Origin: Haematobia irritans
Taxonomy: Eukaryota > Arthropoda > Insecta > Diptera > Muscidae
NCBI RefSeq assembly: GCF_050003625.1
Contig: NC_134401.1
Span: forward strand, 95,210,852 to 95,274,851
Direction: 5' to 3'
Length of the DNA: 64,000 nt
Part shown: positions 48,971-62,144 of the stretch, piece after piece
Layout: each line of letters starts with the position of its first letter
How positions within the stretch are numbered: position 1 is the first letter of the stretch
Position numbers and translations under genes: made by a program
The notes under the pieces: generated by a model
The model's input: the letters and a program-made list of their open reading frames with translations, nothing else
Databases searched by the model: none
What the model was told of the DNA's origin: nothing

Positions 48971-50645
48971 AAGACGCATATTTAAGGAGATATGGCCAAA
49001 AGAAGTTTTTCATATAAAAATTTCAATTTTTTTAGGTTTTGGGTGGATTTTTGAATTTTTTGAGGGTGGTCACGAATTATCGTCCTTTTCGCTGTAGGAC
49101 GCTTAGTTTAGGAGATATGGCCAAAAGAAGATTTTCATATAAAAATTTCAATTTTTTTAGGTTTTGGGTGGATTTTTGAATTTTTTGAGGGTGGTCACGA
49201 ATTATCGTCCTTTGCGCTATAGGACGCATATTTAAGGAGATATGGCCAAAAGAAGGTTCTCATATAAAAATTTAAATTTTTTTAGGTTATGGGTGGATTT
49301 TTGAATTTTTTGAGTGTGGTCACGAATTATCGTCCTTTTCGCTCTAGGACGCATATTTAAGGAGATATGGCCAAAAGAAGTTTTTCATATAAAAATTTCA
49401 TTTTTTTAGGTTTTGGGTGGATTTTTGAATTTTTTGAGGGTGGTCACGAATTATCGTCCTTTTCGCTCTAGGACGCATATTTAAGGAGATATTGCCAAAA
49501 GAAGTTTTTCATATAAAAATTTCAATTTTTTTAGCTTTTGGGTGGATTTTTGAATTTTTTGAGGGTGGTTACGAATGATCGTCCTTTTCGCTCTAGGACG
49601 CTTAGTTTAGGAGATATGGCCAAAAGAAGTTTTTCATATAAAATTTTCAATTTTTTTAGGATTTGGGTGGATTTTTCAATTTTTTGATGGTGGTCACGAA
49701 TTATCGTCCTTTTCGCTCTAGGACGCATATTTAAGGAGATATGGCCAAAAGAAGTTTTTCATATAAAAATTTCATTTCATTTTTAGGTTTTGGGTGGATT
49801 TTTCAATTTTTTGATGGTGGTCACGAATTATCGTCCGTTCCGCTCTAAGACGCATATTTAAGGAGATATGGCCAAAAGAAGTTTTTCATATAAAAATTTC
49901 AATTTTTTTAGGTTTTGGGTGGATTTTTGAATTTTTTGAGGGTGGTCACGAATTATCGTCCTTTTCGCTGTAGGACGCTTAGTTTAGGAGATATGGCCAA
50001 AAGAAGATTTTCATATAAAAATTTCAATTTTTTTAGGTTTTGGGTGGATTTTTGAATTTTTTGAGGGTGGTCACGAATTATCGTCCTTTGCGCTATAGGA
50101 CGCATATTTAAGGAGATATGGCCAAAAGAAGGTTCTCATATAAAAATTTAAATTTTTTTAGGTTATGGGTGGATTTTTGAATTTTTTGAGGGTGGTCACG
50201 AATTATCGTCCTTTTCGCTCTAGGACGCATATTTAAGGAGATATGGCCAAAAGAAGTTTTTCATATAAAAATTTCATTTTTTTTAGATTTTGGGTGGATT
50301 TTTGAATTTTTTGAGGGTGGTCACGAATTATCGTCCTTTTCGCTCTAGGACGCATATTTAAGGAGATATTGCCAAAAGAAGTTTTTCATATAAAAATTTC
50401 AATTTTTTTAGGTTTTGGGTGGATTTTTGAATTTTTTGAGGGTGGTCACGAATTATCGTCCTTTTCGCTCTAGGACGCTTAGTTTAGGAGATATGGCCAA
50501 AAGAAGTTTTTCATATAAAATTTTCAATTTTTTTAGGATTTGGGTGGATTTTTCAATTTTTTGATGGTGGTCACGAATTATCGTCCTTTTCGCGCTAGGA
50601 CGCATATTTAAGGAGATATGGCCAAAAGAAGTTTTTCATATAAAA
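48971..50645 (+). repeat. Seven-monomer tandem duplication (876 bp)
   Basis: Copies 48971-49846 and 49847-50645 abut. Shared markers at +876: ctaagacg (48971/49847), gctgtaggacgcttag with gaagattttc (near 49120/49996), gcgctatagg with gaaggttctc (49251/50127), atattgcc, and a cataaaattttcaa-type monomer (near 49641/50517). The right end of copy 2 diverges at cgcgctagg. Confidence 0.9.
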
Positions 50646-52250
50646 ATTTCAATTTTTTTAGGTTTTGGGTGGATTTTTCAATTTTTTGAGGGTGGTCACG
50701 AATTATCGCATATTTAAATAGATATGTCCAAAAGAAGTTTTTCATATAAAAATTTAAATTTTTTAGGTTTTGGGTGGATTTTTGAATTTTTTGAGGGTGT
50801 TCACGAATTATCGTCCTTTTCGCTCTAGGACGCATATTTAAGGAGATATGGCCAAAATAAGTTTTTCATATAAAAATTTCAGTTTTTTTAGGTTTTGGGT
50901 GGATTTTTGAATTTTTTGAGGGTGGTCGTGAATTATCGTCCTTTTCGCTCTAGGACGCATATTTAAGGAGATATGGCCAAAAGAAGTTTTTCATATAAAA
51001 ATTTCAATTTTTTTAGGATTTGGGTAGATTTTTCAATTTTTTGATGGTGGTCACAAATTATCGTCCTTTTCGCTCTAGGACGCATATTTAAGGAGATATG
51101 GCCAAAAGAAGTTTTTCATATAAAAATTTCATTTCATTTTTTTTGGTTTTGGGTGGATTTTTGAATTTTTTGAGGGTGGTCACGAATTATCGTCCTTTTC
51201 GCTCTAGGACGCATATTTAAGGAGATATGGCCAAACGAAGTTTTTCATATAAAAATTTCAATTTTTTTAGGTTTTGGGTGGATTTTTCAATTTTTTGAGG
51301 GTGGTCACGAATTATCGTCCTTTTCGCTATAAGACGCATATTTAAATAGATATGGCCAAAAGAAGTTTTTCATATAAAAATTTAAATTTTTTTAGGTTTT
51401 GGGTGGATTTTTCAATTTTTTGAGGGTGGTCACGAATTATCGTCCTTTTCGCTCTAAGACGCATATTTAAGGAGATATGGCCAAAAGAAGTTTTTCATAT
51501 AAAAATTTAAATTTTTTTAGGTTTTGGGTGGATTTTTGAATTTTTTGAGGGTGGTCACGAATTATCGTCCTTTTCGCTCTAGGACGCATATTTAAGGAGA
51601 TATGGCCAAAAGAAGTTTTTCATATAAAAAATTAAATTTTTTTGGGATTTGGGTGGATTTTTCAATTTTTTGATTGTGGTCACAAATTATCGTCCTTTTC
51701 GCTCTAGGACGCATATTTAAGGAGATATGGCCAAAAGAAGTTTTTCATATAAAAATTTCAATTTTTTTAGGTTTTGGGTGGATTCTTCATTTTTTTGAGG
51801 GTGGTCACGAATTATCGTCCTTTTCGCTCTAGGACGCTTAGTTTAGGAGATATGGCCAAAATAAGTTTTTCATATAAAAATTTCAATTTTTTTAGGATTT
51901 TGAAGGATTTTTCAATTTTTTGATGGTGGTCACGAATTATCGTCCTTTTCCCTCTAGGACGCTTAGTTTAGGAGATATGGCCAAAAGAAGTTTTTCATAT
52001 AAAAATTTCAATTTTTTTAGGATTTGGGTGGATTTTTCAATTTTTTTATGGTGGTCACGAATTATCGTCCTTTTCGCTCTAGGACGCATATTTAAAGAGA
52101 TATGGCCAAAAGAAGTTTTTCATATAAAAATTTCAATTTTTTTAGGTTTTGGGTGGATTTTTGAATTTTTTGAGGGTGGTCACGAATTATCGTCCTTTTC
52201 GCTCTAGGACGCTTAGAAGAAGTTTTTCATATAAAAATTTCAATTTTTTT
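50200..52250 (+). repeat. Segment recurring about 10.58 kb downstream
   Basis: Matches about 60780-62800. Collinear rare markers: cgcgctagg (50591/61167), tttcatttcatttttttt (near 51129/61715) and ttttccctctagg (near 51946/62529), with offsets 10576-10586. Local indels occur. A 19-bp deletion at 50708 removes most of the dyad module of one monomer; an 18-bp deletion at 52216 joins gcttag to aagaag. Confidence 0.8.
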
Positions 52251-53359
52251 AGGTTTTGGGTGGATTTTTCAATTTTTTTATGGTGGTCACGAATTATCGT
52301 CCTTTTCGCTCTAGGACGCATATTTAAAGAGATATGGCCAAAAGAAGTTTTTCATATAAAAATTTCATTTTTTTTTAGGTTTTGGGTGGATTTTTGAATT
52401 TTTTGAGGGTGGTCACGAATTATCGTCCTTTTCGCTCTAGGACGCATATTTAAGGAGATATGGCCAAAAGAAGTTTTTCATATAAAAATTTCAATTTTTT
52501 TAGGTTTTGGGTGGATTTTTGAATTTTTTGAGGGTGATCACGAATTATCGTCCTTTTCGCTGTAGGACGCATATTTAAGATAAGATATGGCCAAAAGAAG
52601 TTTTTCATATAAAAATTTACATTTTTTTGGGTTTTGGGTGGATTTTTCATTTTTTTGAGGGTGGTCACGAATTATCGTCCTTTTCGCTCTAGGACGCTTA
52701 GTTTAGGAGATATGGCCAAAAGAAGTTTTTCATATAAAAATTTCAATTTTTTTAGGTTTTGGGTGGATTTTTCATTTTTTTGAGGGTGGTCACGAATTAT
52801 CGTCCTTTGCGCTCTAGGACGCTTAGTTTAGGAGATATGGCCAAAAGAAATTTTTCATATAAAAATTTCAATTTTTTTGGGATTTGGGTGGATTTTTAAA
52901 TTTTTTGATTGTGGTCACGAATTATCGTCCTTTTCGCTCTAGGACGCATATTTAAGGAGATATGGCCAAAAGAAGATTTTCATATAAAAATTTAAATTTT
53001 TTTAGGATTTGGGTGGATTTTTCAATTTTTTGATGGTGGTCACAAATTATCGTCCTTTTCGCTCTAGGACGCATATTTAAGGAGATATGGCCAAAAGAAG
53101 TTTTTCATATAAAAATTTCAATTTTTTTTAGGTTTTGGGTGGATTTTTCAATTTTTTGATGGTGGTCACGAATTATCGTCCTTTTCGCTCTAGGACGCTT
53201 AGTTTAGGAGATATGGCCAAAAGAAGTTTTTCATATAAAAATTTCAATTTTTTTAGGATTTGGGTGGATTTTTCAATTTTTTGATGGTGGTCACAAATTA
53301 TCGTCCTTTTCGCTCTAGGACGCATATTTAAAGAGATATGGCCAAAAGAAGTTTTTCAT
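52251..53359 (+). repeat. Mixed satellite monomers
   Basis: Variant monomers include ttaagataagatatgg (near 52577), a ttgcgctc monomer combined unusually with the type B cttagtttagg element near 52807, and gaagattttc near 52973. No partner block was recognised and no non-satellite DNA is seen. Confidence 0.8.
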
Positions 53360-54070
53360 ATAAAAATTTCAATTTTTTTAGGTTTTGGGTGGATTTTTGA
53401 ATTTTTTGAGGGTGGTCACGAATTATCGTCCTTTGCACTCCAGGACGCATATTTAAGGAGATATGGTAAAAAAAAGTTTTGCATATAAAAATTTAAATTT
53501 TTTTAGGTTATGGGTGGATTTTTCAATTTTTTGAGGGTGGTCACGAATTATCGTCCTTTTCGCTCTAGGACGCATATTTAAGGAGATATGGCCAAAAGAA
53601 GTTTTTCATATAAAAATTTCAATTTTTTTAGGATTTGGGTGGATTTTTCAATTTTTTGATGGTGGTCACAAATTATCGTCCTTTTCGCTCTAGGACGCAT
53701 ATTTAAGGAGATATTGCCAAAAGAAATTTTTCATATAAAAATTTCAATTTTTTTAGGTTTTGGGTGGATTTTTGAATTTTTTGAGGGTGGTCACGAATTA
53801 TCGTCCTTTTCGCTCTAGGACGCATATTTAAGGAGATATGGCCAAAAGAAGTTTTTCATATAAAAATTTTATTTTTTTTAGGTTATGGGTGGATTTTTAA
53901 ATTTTTTGAGGGTGGTCACGAATTATCGTCCTTTTCGCTCTAGGAAGCTTAGTTTAGGAGATATGGCCAAAAGAAGTTTTTCATATAAAAATTTCAATTT
54001 TTTAGGATTTGGAGGATTTTTCAATTTTTTGATGGTGGTCACGAATTATCGTCCTTTTCGCTCTAGGACG
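53360..54070 (+). repeat. Duplicated segment, copy 1 (1874-bp offset)
   Basis: Matches 55240-55950. The marker is a run of A followed by gttttgcat (g at 53476 and 55350; a further copy at 54600, exactly six monomers before the last). It is followed by gaaatttttc, a ttttattttt/ggttatggg monomer, and ctaggaagcttag near 53941/55814. The first copy has the private gcactccagg and tatggtaaaa changes near 53434-53470. Confidence 0.85.
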
Positions 54071-55239
54071 CATATTTAAAGAGATATGGCCAAAAGAAGT
54101 TTTTCATATAAAAATTTAAATTTTTTTAGGTTTTGGGTGGATTTTTGAATTTTTTGAGGGTGGTCACGAATTATCGTACTTTGCGCTCTAGGACGCATGT
54201 TTAAGGAGATATGGCCAAAAGAAGTTTTTCATATAAAAATTTCAATTTTTTTAGGATTTGGGTGGATTTTTCAATTTTTTGATGGTGGTCACAAATTATC
54301 GTCCTTTTCGCTCTAGGACGCATATTTAAGGAGATATGGCCAAAAGAAGTTTTTCATATAAAAATTTCAATTTTTTTTAGGTTTTGGGTGGATTTTTCAA
54401 TTTTTTGAGGGTGGTCACGAATTATCGTCCTTTTCGCTCTAGGACGCATATTTAAGGAGATATGGCCAAAAGAAATTTTTCATATAAAAATTTCAATTTT
54501 TTTAGGTTATGGGTGGATTTTTAAATTTTTTGAGGGTGGTCACGAATTATCGTCCTTTTCGCTCTAGGACGCATATTTAAGGAGATATGGCAAAAAAAAG
54601 TTTTGCATATAAAAATTTAAATTTTTTTAGGTTATGGGTGGATTTTTCAATTTTTTGAGGGTGGTCACGAATTATCGTCCTTTTCGCTCTAGGACGCATA
54701 TTTAAGGAGATATGGCCAAAAGAAGTTTTTCATATAAAAATTTCAATTTTTTTAGGATTTGGGTGGATTTTTCAATTTTTTGATGGTGGTCACAAATTAT
54801 CGTCCTTTGCGCTATAGGACGCATATTTAAGGAGATATGGCCAAAAGAAGTTTTTCATATAAAAATTTAAATTTTTTTAGGATTTGGTGGATTTTTCAAT
54901 TTTTTGATGGTGGTCACGAATTATCGTCCTTTTCGCTCTAGGACGCATATTTAAAGAGATATGGCCAAAAGAAGTTTTTCATATAAAAATTTAAATTTTT
55001 TTAGGTTTTGGGTGGATTTTTGAATTTTTTGAGGGTGGTCACGAATTATCGTCCTTTTCGCTCTAGGACGCTTAGTTTAGGAGAAATGGCCAAAATAAGT
55101 TTTTCATATAAAAATTTCAATTTTTTTAGGTTTTGGGTGGATTTTTGAATTTTTTGAGGGTGGTCACGAATTATCGTCCTTTTCGCTCTAGGACGCATAT
55201 TTAAGGAGATATGGCCAAAAGAAGTTTTTCATATAAAAA
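54071..55239 (+). repeat. Mixed monomers between duplicated segments
   Basis: Contains the middle gttttgcat monomer (54600), a gcatgtttaagg variant near 54196 also found at 56570 and 57194, and ggatttggtgg monomers near 54888. Only satellite. Confidence 0.8.
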
Positions 55240-55950
55240 TTTCAATTTTTTTTAGGTTTTGGGTGGATTTTTGAATTTTTTGAGGGTGGTCACGAATTAT
55301 CGTCCTTTGCGCTCTAGGACGCATATTTAAGGAGATATGGCCAAAAAAAGTTTTGCATATAAAAATTTCATTTTTTTAGGTTATGGGTGGATTTTTCAAT
55401 TTTTTGAGGGTGGTCACGAATTATCGTCCTTTTCGCTCTAGGACGCATATTTAAGGAGATATAGCCAAAAGAAGTTTTTCATATAAAAATTTCAATTTTT
55501 TTAGGATTTGGGTGGATTTTTCAATTTTTTGATGGTGGTCACAAATTATCGTCCTTTTCGCTCTAGGACGCATATTTAAGGAGATATGGCCAAAAGAAAT
55601 TTTTCATATAAAAATTTCAATTTTTTTAGGTTTTGGATGGATTTTTGAATTTTTTGAGGGTGGTCACGAATTATCGTCCTTTTCGCTCTAGGACGCATAT
55701 TTAAGGAGATATGGCCAAAAGAAGTTTTTCATATAAAAATTTTAATTTTTTTAGGTTATGGGTGGATTTTTAAATTTTTTGAGGGTGGTCACGAATTATC
55801 GTCCTTTTCGCTCTAGGAAGCTTAGTTTAGGAGATATGGCCAAAAGAAGTTTTTCATATAAAAATTTAAATTTTTTTAGGATTTGGTGGATTTTTCAATT
55901 TTTTGATGGTGGTCACGAATTATCGTCCTTTTCGCTCTAGGACGCATATT
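55240..55950 (+). repeat. Duplicated segment, copy 2 (1874-bp offset)
   Basis: Second copy of 53360-54070. It differs by atatagccaaaag near 55461 and ggttttggatgg near 55630, and carries an ttaaattttttttagg, ggatttggtgg monomer where copy 1 has a shorter poly-T run. Confidence 0.85.
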
Positions 55951-57549
55951 TAAAGAGATATGGCCAAAAGAAGTTTTTCATATAAAAATTTCAATTTTTT
56001 TAGGTTTTGGGTGGATTTTTCAATTTTTTGAGGGTGGTCACGAATTATCGTCCTTTTCGCTCTAGGACGCATATTTAAGGAGATATGGCCAAAAGAAGTT
56101 TTTCATATAAAAATTTCAATTTTTTTTAGGTTTTGGGTGGATTTTTCAATTTTTTGATGGTGGTCACGAATTATCGTCCTTTTCGCTGTAGGACGCATAT
56201 TTAAAGAGATATGGCCAAAAGAAGTTTTTCATATAAAAATTTAAATTTTTTTAGGTTTTGGGTGGATTTTTGAATTTTTTGAGGGTGGTCACGAATTATC
56301 GTCCTTTTCGCTCTAGGACGCTTAGTTTAGGAGATATGGCCAAAATAAGTTTTTCATATAAAAATTTCAATTTTTTTAGGTTTTGGGTGGATTTTTTAAT
56401 TTTTTGAGGGTGGTCACGAATTATCGTCCTTTTCGCTGTAGGACGCATATTTAAGGAGATATGGCCAAAAGAAGTTTTTCATATAAAAATTTCAATTTTT
56501 TTAGGTTTTGGGTGGATTTTTGAATTTTTTGAGGGTGGTCACGAATTATCGTCCTTTGCGCTCTAGGACGCATGTTTAAGGAGATATGGCCAAAAGAAGT
56601 TCTTCATATAAAAATTTAAATTTTTTTAGGTTATGGGTGGATTTTTCAATTTTTTGAGGGTGGTCACGAATTATCGTCCTTTTCGCTCTAGGACGCATAT
56701 TTAAGGAGATATGGCCAAAATAAGTTTTTCATATAAAAATTTCAATTTTTTTAGGATTTGGGTGGATTTTTCAATTTTTTGAGGGTGGTCACGAATTATC
56801 GTCCTTTTCGCTCTAGGACGCATATTTAAGGAGATATGGCCAAAAGAAGTTTTTCATATAAAAATTTCATTTTTTTTAGGTTATGGGTGGATTTTTGAAT
56901 TTTTTGAGGGTGGTCACGAATTATCGTCCTTTTCGCTCTAGGACGCATATTTAAAGAGATATTGCCAAAAGAAGTTTTTCATATAAAAATTTCAATTTTT
57001 TAGGTTTTGGGTGGATTTTTGAATTTTTTGAGGGTGGTCACGAATTATCGTCCTTTTCGCTGTAGGACGCATATTTAAGGAGATATGGCCAAAAGAAGTT
57101 TTTCATATAAAAATTTCAATTTTTTTAGGTTTTGGGTGGATTTTTGAATTTTTTGAGGGTGGTCACGAATTATCGTCCTTTGCGCTCTAGGACGCATGTT
57201 TAAGGAGATATGGCCAAAAGAAGTTTTTCATATAAAAATTTAAATTTTTTTAGGTTATGGGTGGATTTTTCAATTTTTTGAGGGTGGTCACGAATTATCG
57301 TCCTTTTCGCTCTAGGACGCATATTTAAGGAGATATGGCCAAAAGAAGTTTTTCATATAAAAATTTCAATTTTTTTAGGTTTTGGGTGGATTTTTCATTT
57401 TTTTGAGGGTGGTCACGAATTATCGTCCTTTTCGCTCTAGGACGCATATATAAAGAGATATGGCCAAAATAAGTTTTTCATATAAAAATTTCAATTTTTT
57501 TAGGATTTGGGTGGATTTTTCAATTTTTTGATGGTAGTCACGAATTATC
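55951..57549 (+). repeat. Satellite with a five-monomer duplication (624 bp)
   Basis: 56400-56720 matches 57024-57344, with gctgtagg, then ttgcgctctagg followed by gcatgtttaagg (56571/57195), then ggttatggg. The remainder is mixed monomers, including catatataaagag near 57446. Confidence 0.82.
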
Positions 57550-58475
57550 GTCCTTTTCGCTCTAGGACGCTTAGTTTAGGAGATATGGTCAAAATAAGTT
57601 TTTCATATAAAAATTTCTATTTTTTTAGGGATTTGGATGGATTTTTCAATTTTTTGATGGTGGTCACGGATTATCGTCTTTTCGCTCTAGGAAGCTTAGT
57701 TTAGGAGATATGGCCAAAAGAAGTTTTTCATATAAAAATTGCAATTTTTTTAGGGATTTGGATGGATTTTTCATTTTTTTGATGGTGGTCACGAATTATC
57801 GTCCTTTTCGCTCTAGGACGCATATTTAAGGAGATATGGCCAAAAGAAGTTTTTCATATAAAAATTTCAATTTCTTTAGGTTATGGGTGGATTTTTCAAT
57901 TTTTTGAGGGTGGTCACGAATTATCGTCCTTTTCGCTCTAGGACGCATATTTAAGGAGATATGACCAAAAGAAGTTTTTCATATAAAAATTTCAATTTTT
58001 TTAGGTTATGGGTGGATTTTTAAATTTTTTGAGGGTGGTCACGAATTATCGTCCTTTTCGCTCTTGAACGCATATTTAAGGAGATATGGCCAAAAGAAGT
58101 TTTTCATATAAAAATTTCAATTTTTTTAGGTTTTGGGTGGATTTTTCATTTTTTTGAGGGTGGTCACGAATTATCGTCCTTTTCGCTCTAGGACGCTTAG
58201 TTTAGGAGATATGGCCAAAATAAGTTTTTCATATAAAAATTTCTATTTTTTTAGGATTTGGATGGATTTTTCAATTTTTTGATGGTGGTCTCGAATTATC
58301 GTCCTTTTCGCTCTAGGAAGCTTAGTTTAGGAGATATGGCCAAAAAAGTTTTTCATATAAAAATTGCAATTTTTTTAGGATTTGGGTGGATTTTTCAATT
58401 TTTTGATGGTGGTCACGAATTATCGTTCTTTTCGCTCTAGGACGCTTAGTTTAGGAGATATGGCCAAAAGAAGTT
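57550..58475 (+). repeat. Five-monomer duplication (625 bp)
   Basis: 57550-57850 matches 58175-58475. Markers: aaatttctattttttt (near 57613/58238), ctaggaagcttag (near 57687/58312) and the private aaaattgcaat (g at 57741/58366). Copy 1 has an added G (agggatttgg) in two monomers that copy 2 lacks. Confidence 0.85.
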
Positions 58476-58789
58476 TTTCATATAAAAATTTCAATTTTTT
58501 TAGGATTTGGGTGGATTTTTGAATTTTTTGAGGGTGGTCACGAATTATCGTCCTTTTCGCATATTTAAGGAGATATGGCCAAAATAAGTTTTTCATATAA
58601 AAATTTAAATTTTTTTAGGTTTTGGGTGGATTTTTCAATTTTTTGAGGGTGGTCACGAATTATCGTCCTTTTCGCTTTAGGACGCTTAGTTTAGGAGATA
58701 TGGTCAAAATAAGTTTTTCATATAAAAATTTAAATTTTTTTAGGTTTTGGGTGGATTTTTGAATTTTTTGAGGGTGGTCACGAATTATC
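58476..58789 (+). repeat. Mixed satellite monomers with a 10-bp deletion
   Basis: At 58560 ttttcgc is joined directly to atatttaagg, losing tctaggacgc and with it one dyad arm. The same deletion is seen at about 59925 and 61418. A ctttagg monomer near 58675 follows. Confidence 0.8.
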
Positions 58790-61430
58790 GTCCTTTTCGC
58801 TCTAGGACGCATATTTAAGGAGATATGGCCAAAATAAGTTTTTCATATAAAAATTTCAATTTTTTTAGGTTTTGGGTGGTTTTTTTCAATTTTTTGAGGG
58901 TGGTCACGAATTATCGTCTTTTTCGCTCTAGGACGCTTAGTTTAGGAGATATGGCCAAAATAAGTTTTTCATATAAAAATTTCAATTTTTTTAGGATTTG
59001 GGTGGATTTTTGAATTTTTTGATGGTGGTCACGAATTATCGTCCTTTTCGCTCTAGGACGCATATTTAAGGAGATATGGCCAAAAGAAGTTTTTCATATA
59101 AAAATTTCATTTTTTTAGGTTTTGGGTGGATTTTTGAATTTTTTGAGGGTGGTCACGAATTATCGGCCTTTTCGCTCTACGACGCATATTTAAGGAGATA
59201 TGGCCAAAAGAAGTTTTTCATATAAAAATTTCAATTTTTTTAGGTTTTGGGTGGATTTTTGAATTTTTTGAGGGTGGTCACGAATTATCGTCCTTTTCGC
59301 TGTAGGACGCTTAGTTTAGGAGATATGGGCAAAAGAAGATTTTCATATAAAAATTTCAATTTTTTTAGGTTTTGGGTGGATTTTTGAATTTTTTGAGGGT
59401 GGTCACGAATTATCGTCCTTTTCGCTCTAGGACGCATATTTAAGGAGATATGGCCAAAAGAAGTTTTTCATATAAAAATTTCATTTTTTTTAGGTTTTGG
59501 GTGGATTTTTGAATTTTTTGAGGGTGGTCACGAATTATCGTCCTTTTCGCTCTAGGACGCATATTTAAGGAGATATTGCCAAAAGAAGTTTTTCATATAA
59601 AAATTTCAATTTTTTTAGGTTTTGGGTGGATTTTTGAATTTTTTGAGGGTGGTCACGAATTATCGTCCTTTTCGCTCTAGGACGCTTAGTTTAGGAGATA
59701 TGGCCAAAAGAAGTTTTTCATATAAAATTTTCAATTTTTTTAGGATTTGGGTGGATTTTTCAATTTTTTGATGGTGGTCACGAATTATCGTCCTTTTCGC
59801 GCTAGGACGCATATTTAAGGAGATATGGCCAAAAGAAGTTTTTCATATAAAAATTTCAATTTTTTTAAGGTTTGGGTGGATTTTTAAATTTTTTGAGGGT
59901 GGTCACGAATTATCGTCCTTTTCGCATATTTAAATAGATATGGCCAAAAGAAGTTTTTCATATAAAAATTTAAATTTTTTTAGGTTTTGGGTGGATTTTT
60001 GAATTTTTTGAGGGTGGTCACGAATTATCGTCCTTTTCGCTCTAGGACGCATATTTAAGGAGATATGGCCAAAAGAGGTTTTTCATATAAAAATTTAAAT
60101 TTTTTTAGGTTTTGGGTGGATTTTTGAATTTTTTGAGGGTGGTCACGAATTATCGTCCTTTTCGCTCTAGGACGCATATTTAAGGAGATATGGCCAAAAG
60201 AAGTTTTTCATATAAAAATTTAAATTTTTTTAGGTTTTGGGTGGATTTTTCAATTTTTTGAGGGTGGTCACGAATTATCGTCATTTTCGCTTTAGGACGC
60301 TTAGTTTAGGAGATATGGCCAAAATAAGTTTTTCATATAAAAATTTCAAAAAATCCACCCAAAACCTAAGGTAGATTTTTGAATTTTTTGAGGGTGGTCA
60401 CGAATTATCGTCCTTTTCGCTCTAGGACGCATATTTAAGGAGATATGGCCAAAATAAGTTTTTCATATAAAAATTTCAATTTTTTTAGGTTTTGGGTGGT
60501 TTTTTTCAATTTTTTGATGGTGGTCACGAATTATCGTCCTTTTCGCTCTAGGACGCATATTTAAGGAGATATGGCCAAAAGAAGTTTTTCATATAAAAAT
60601 TTCATTTTTTTAGGTTTTGGGTGGATTTTTGAATTTTTTGAGGGTGGTCACGAATTATCGGCCTTTTCGCTCTAAGACGCTTAGTTTAGGAGATATGGGC
60701 AAAAGAAGATTTTCATATAAAAATTTCAATTTTTTTAGGTTTTGGGTGGATTTTTGAATTTTTTGAGGGTGGTCACGAATTATCGTCCTTTTCGCTCTAG
60801 GACGCATATTTAAGGAGATATGGCCAAAAGAAGTTTTTCATATAAAAATTTCATTTTTTTAGGTTTTGGGTGGATTTTTGAATTTTTTGAGGGTGGTCAC
60901 GAATTATCGTCCTTTTCGCTCTAGGACGCATATTTAAGGAGATATTGCCAAAAGAAGTTTTTCATATAAAAATTTCAATTTTTTTAGGTTTTGGGTGGAT
61001 TTTTGAATTTTTTGAGGGTGGTCACGAATTATCGTCCTTTTCGCTCTAGGACGCTTAGTTTAGGAGATATGGCCAAAAGAAGTTTTTCATATAAAATTTT
61101 CAATTTTTTTAGGATTTGGGTGGATTTTTCAATTTTTTGATGGTGGTCACGAATTATCGTCCTTTTCGCGCTAGGACGCATATTTAAGGAGATATGGCCA
61201 AAAGAAGTTTTTCATATAAAAATTTCAATTTTTTTAGGTTTTGGGTGGATTTTTAAATTTTTTGAGGGTGGTCACGAATTATCGTCCTTTTCGCTCTAAG
61301 ACGCATATTTAAATAGATATGTCCAAAAGAAGTTTTTCATATAAAAATTTAAATTTTTTTAGGTTTTGGGTGGATTTTTGAATTTTTTGAGGGTGGTCAC
61401 GAATTATCGTCCTTTTCGCATATTTAAATA
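58790..61430 (+). repeat. Duplicated block of about 8-10 monomers, two copies
   Basis: 58790-59990 matches about 60410-61430. Both copies run: aaaataag with ggtggttttttt (near 58872/60492), tatcggcc (near 59161/60656), gatatgggcaaaagaagat, atattgcc, an aaaattttcaa monomer, cgcgctagg (59798/61167) and ttttcgcatatttaaatag (near 59920/61413). The offset drops from 1620 to about 1494 to 1369, so copy 2 has lost two monomers one at a time. A micro-inversion lies between the copies at 60348. Confidence 0.85.
60348..60380. repeat. Second micro-inversion with fold-back hairpin
   Basis: Where taggttttgggtgg is expected, the + strand shows its reverse complement: aaaaaatccaccc then aaaaccta (60348-60368). 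The monomer then resumes as aggtagatttttgaa. Bases 60349-60359 pair with 60370-60380 (one mismatch, C60356 to A60373) around a 10-nt loop. The design matches the event at 48465: short inverted copy, short loop, then return to register. Confidence 0.92.
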
Positions 61431-62144
61431 GATATGGCCAAAAGAAGTTTTTCATATAAAAATTTAAATTTTTTTAGGTTTTGGGTGGATTTTTGAATTT
61501 TTTGAGGGTGGTCACGAATTATCGTCCTTTTCGCTCTAGGACGCATATTTAAGGAGATATGGCCAAAAGAAGTTTTTCATATAAAAATTTAAATTTCTTT
61601 AGGATTTGGGTAGATTTTTCAATTTTTTGATGGTGGTCACAAATTATCGTCCTTTTCGCTCTAGGACGCATATTTAAGGAGATATGGCCAAAAGAAGTTT
61701 TTCATATAAAAATTTCATTTCATTTTTTTTTGGTTTTGGGTGGATTTTTGAATTTTTTGAGGGTGGTCACGAATTATCGTCCTTTTCGCTCTAGGACGCT
61801 TAGTTTAGGAGATATGGCCAAAAGAAGTTTTTCATATAAAATTTTCAATTTTTTTAGGTTTTGGGTGGATTTTTCAATTTTTTGAGGGTGGTCACGAATT
61901 ATCGTCCTTTCCGCTCTAAGACGCATATTTAAATAGATATGGCCAAAAGAAGCTTTTCATATAAAAATTTAAATTTTTTAGGTTTTGGGTGGATTTTTCA
62001 ATTTTTTGAGGGTGGTCACGAATTATCGTCCTTTGCGCTCTAGGACGCATATTTAAGGAGATATGGCCAAAAAAAGTTTTGCATATAAAAATTTCATTTT
62101 TTTAGGTTATGGGTGGATTTTTGAATTTTTTGAGGGTGGTCACG

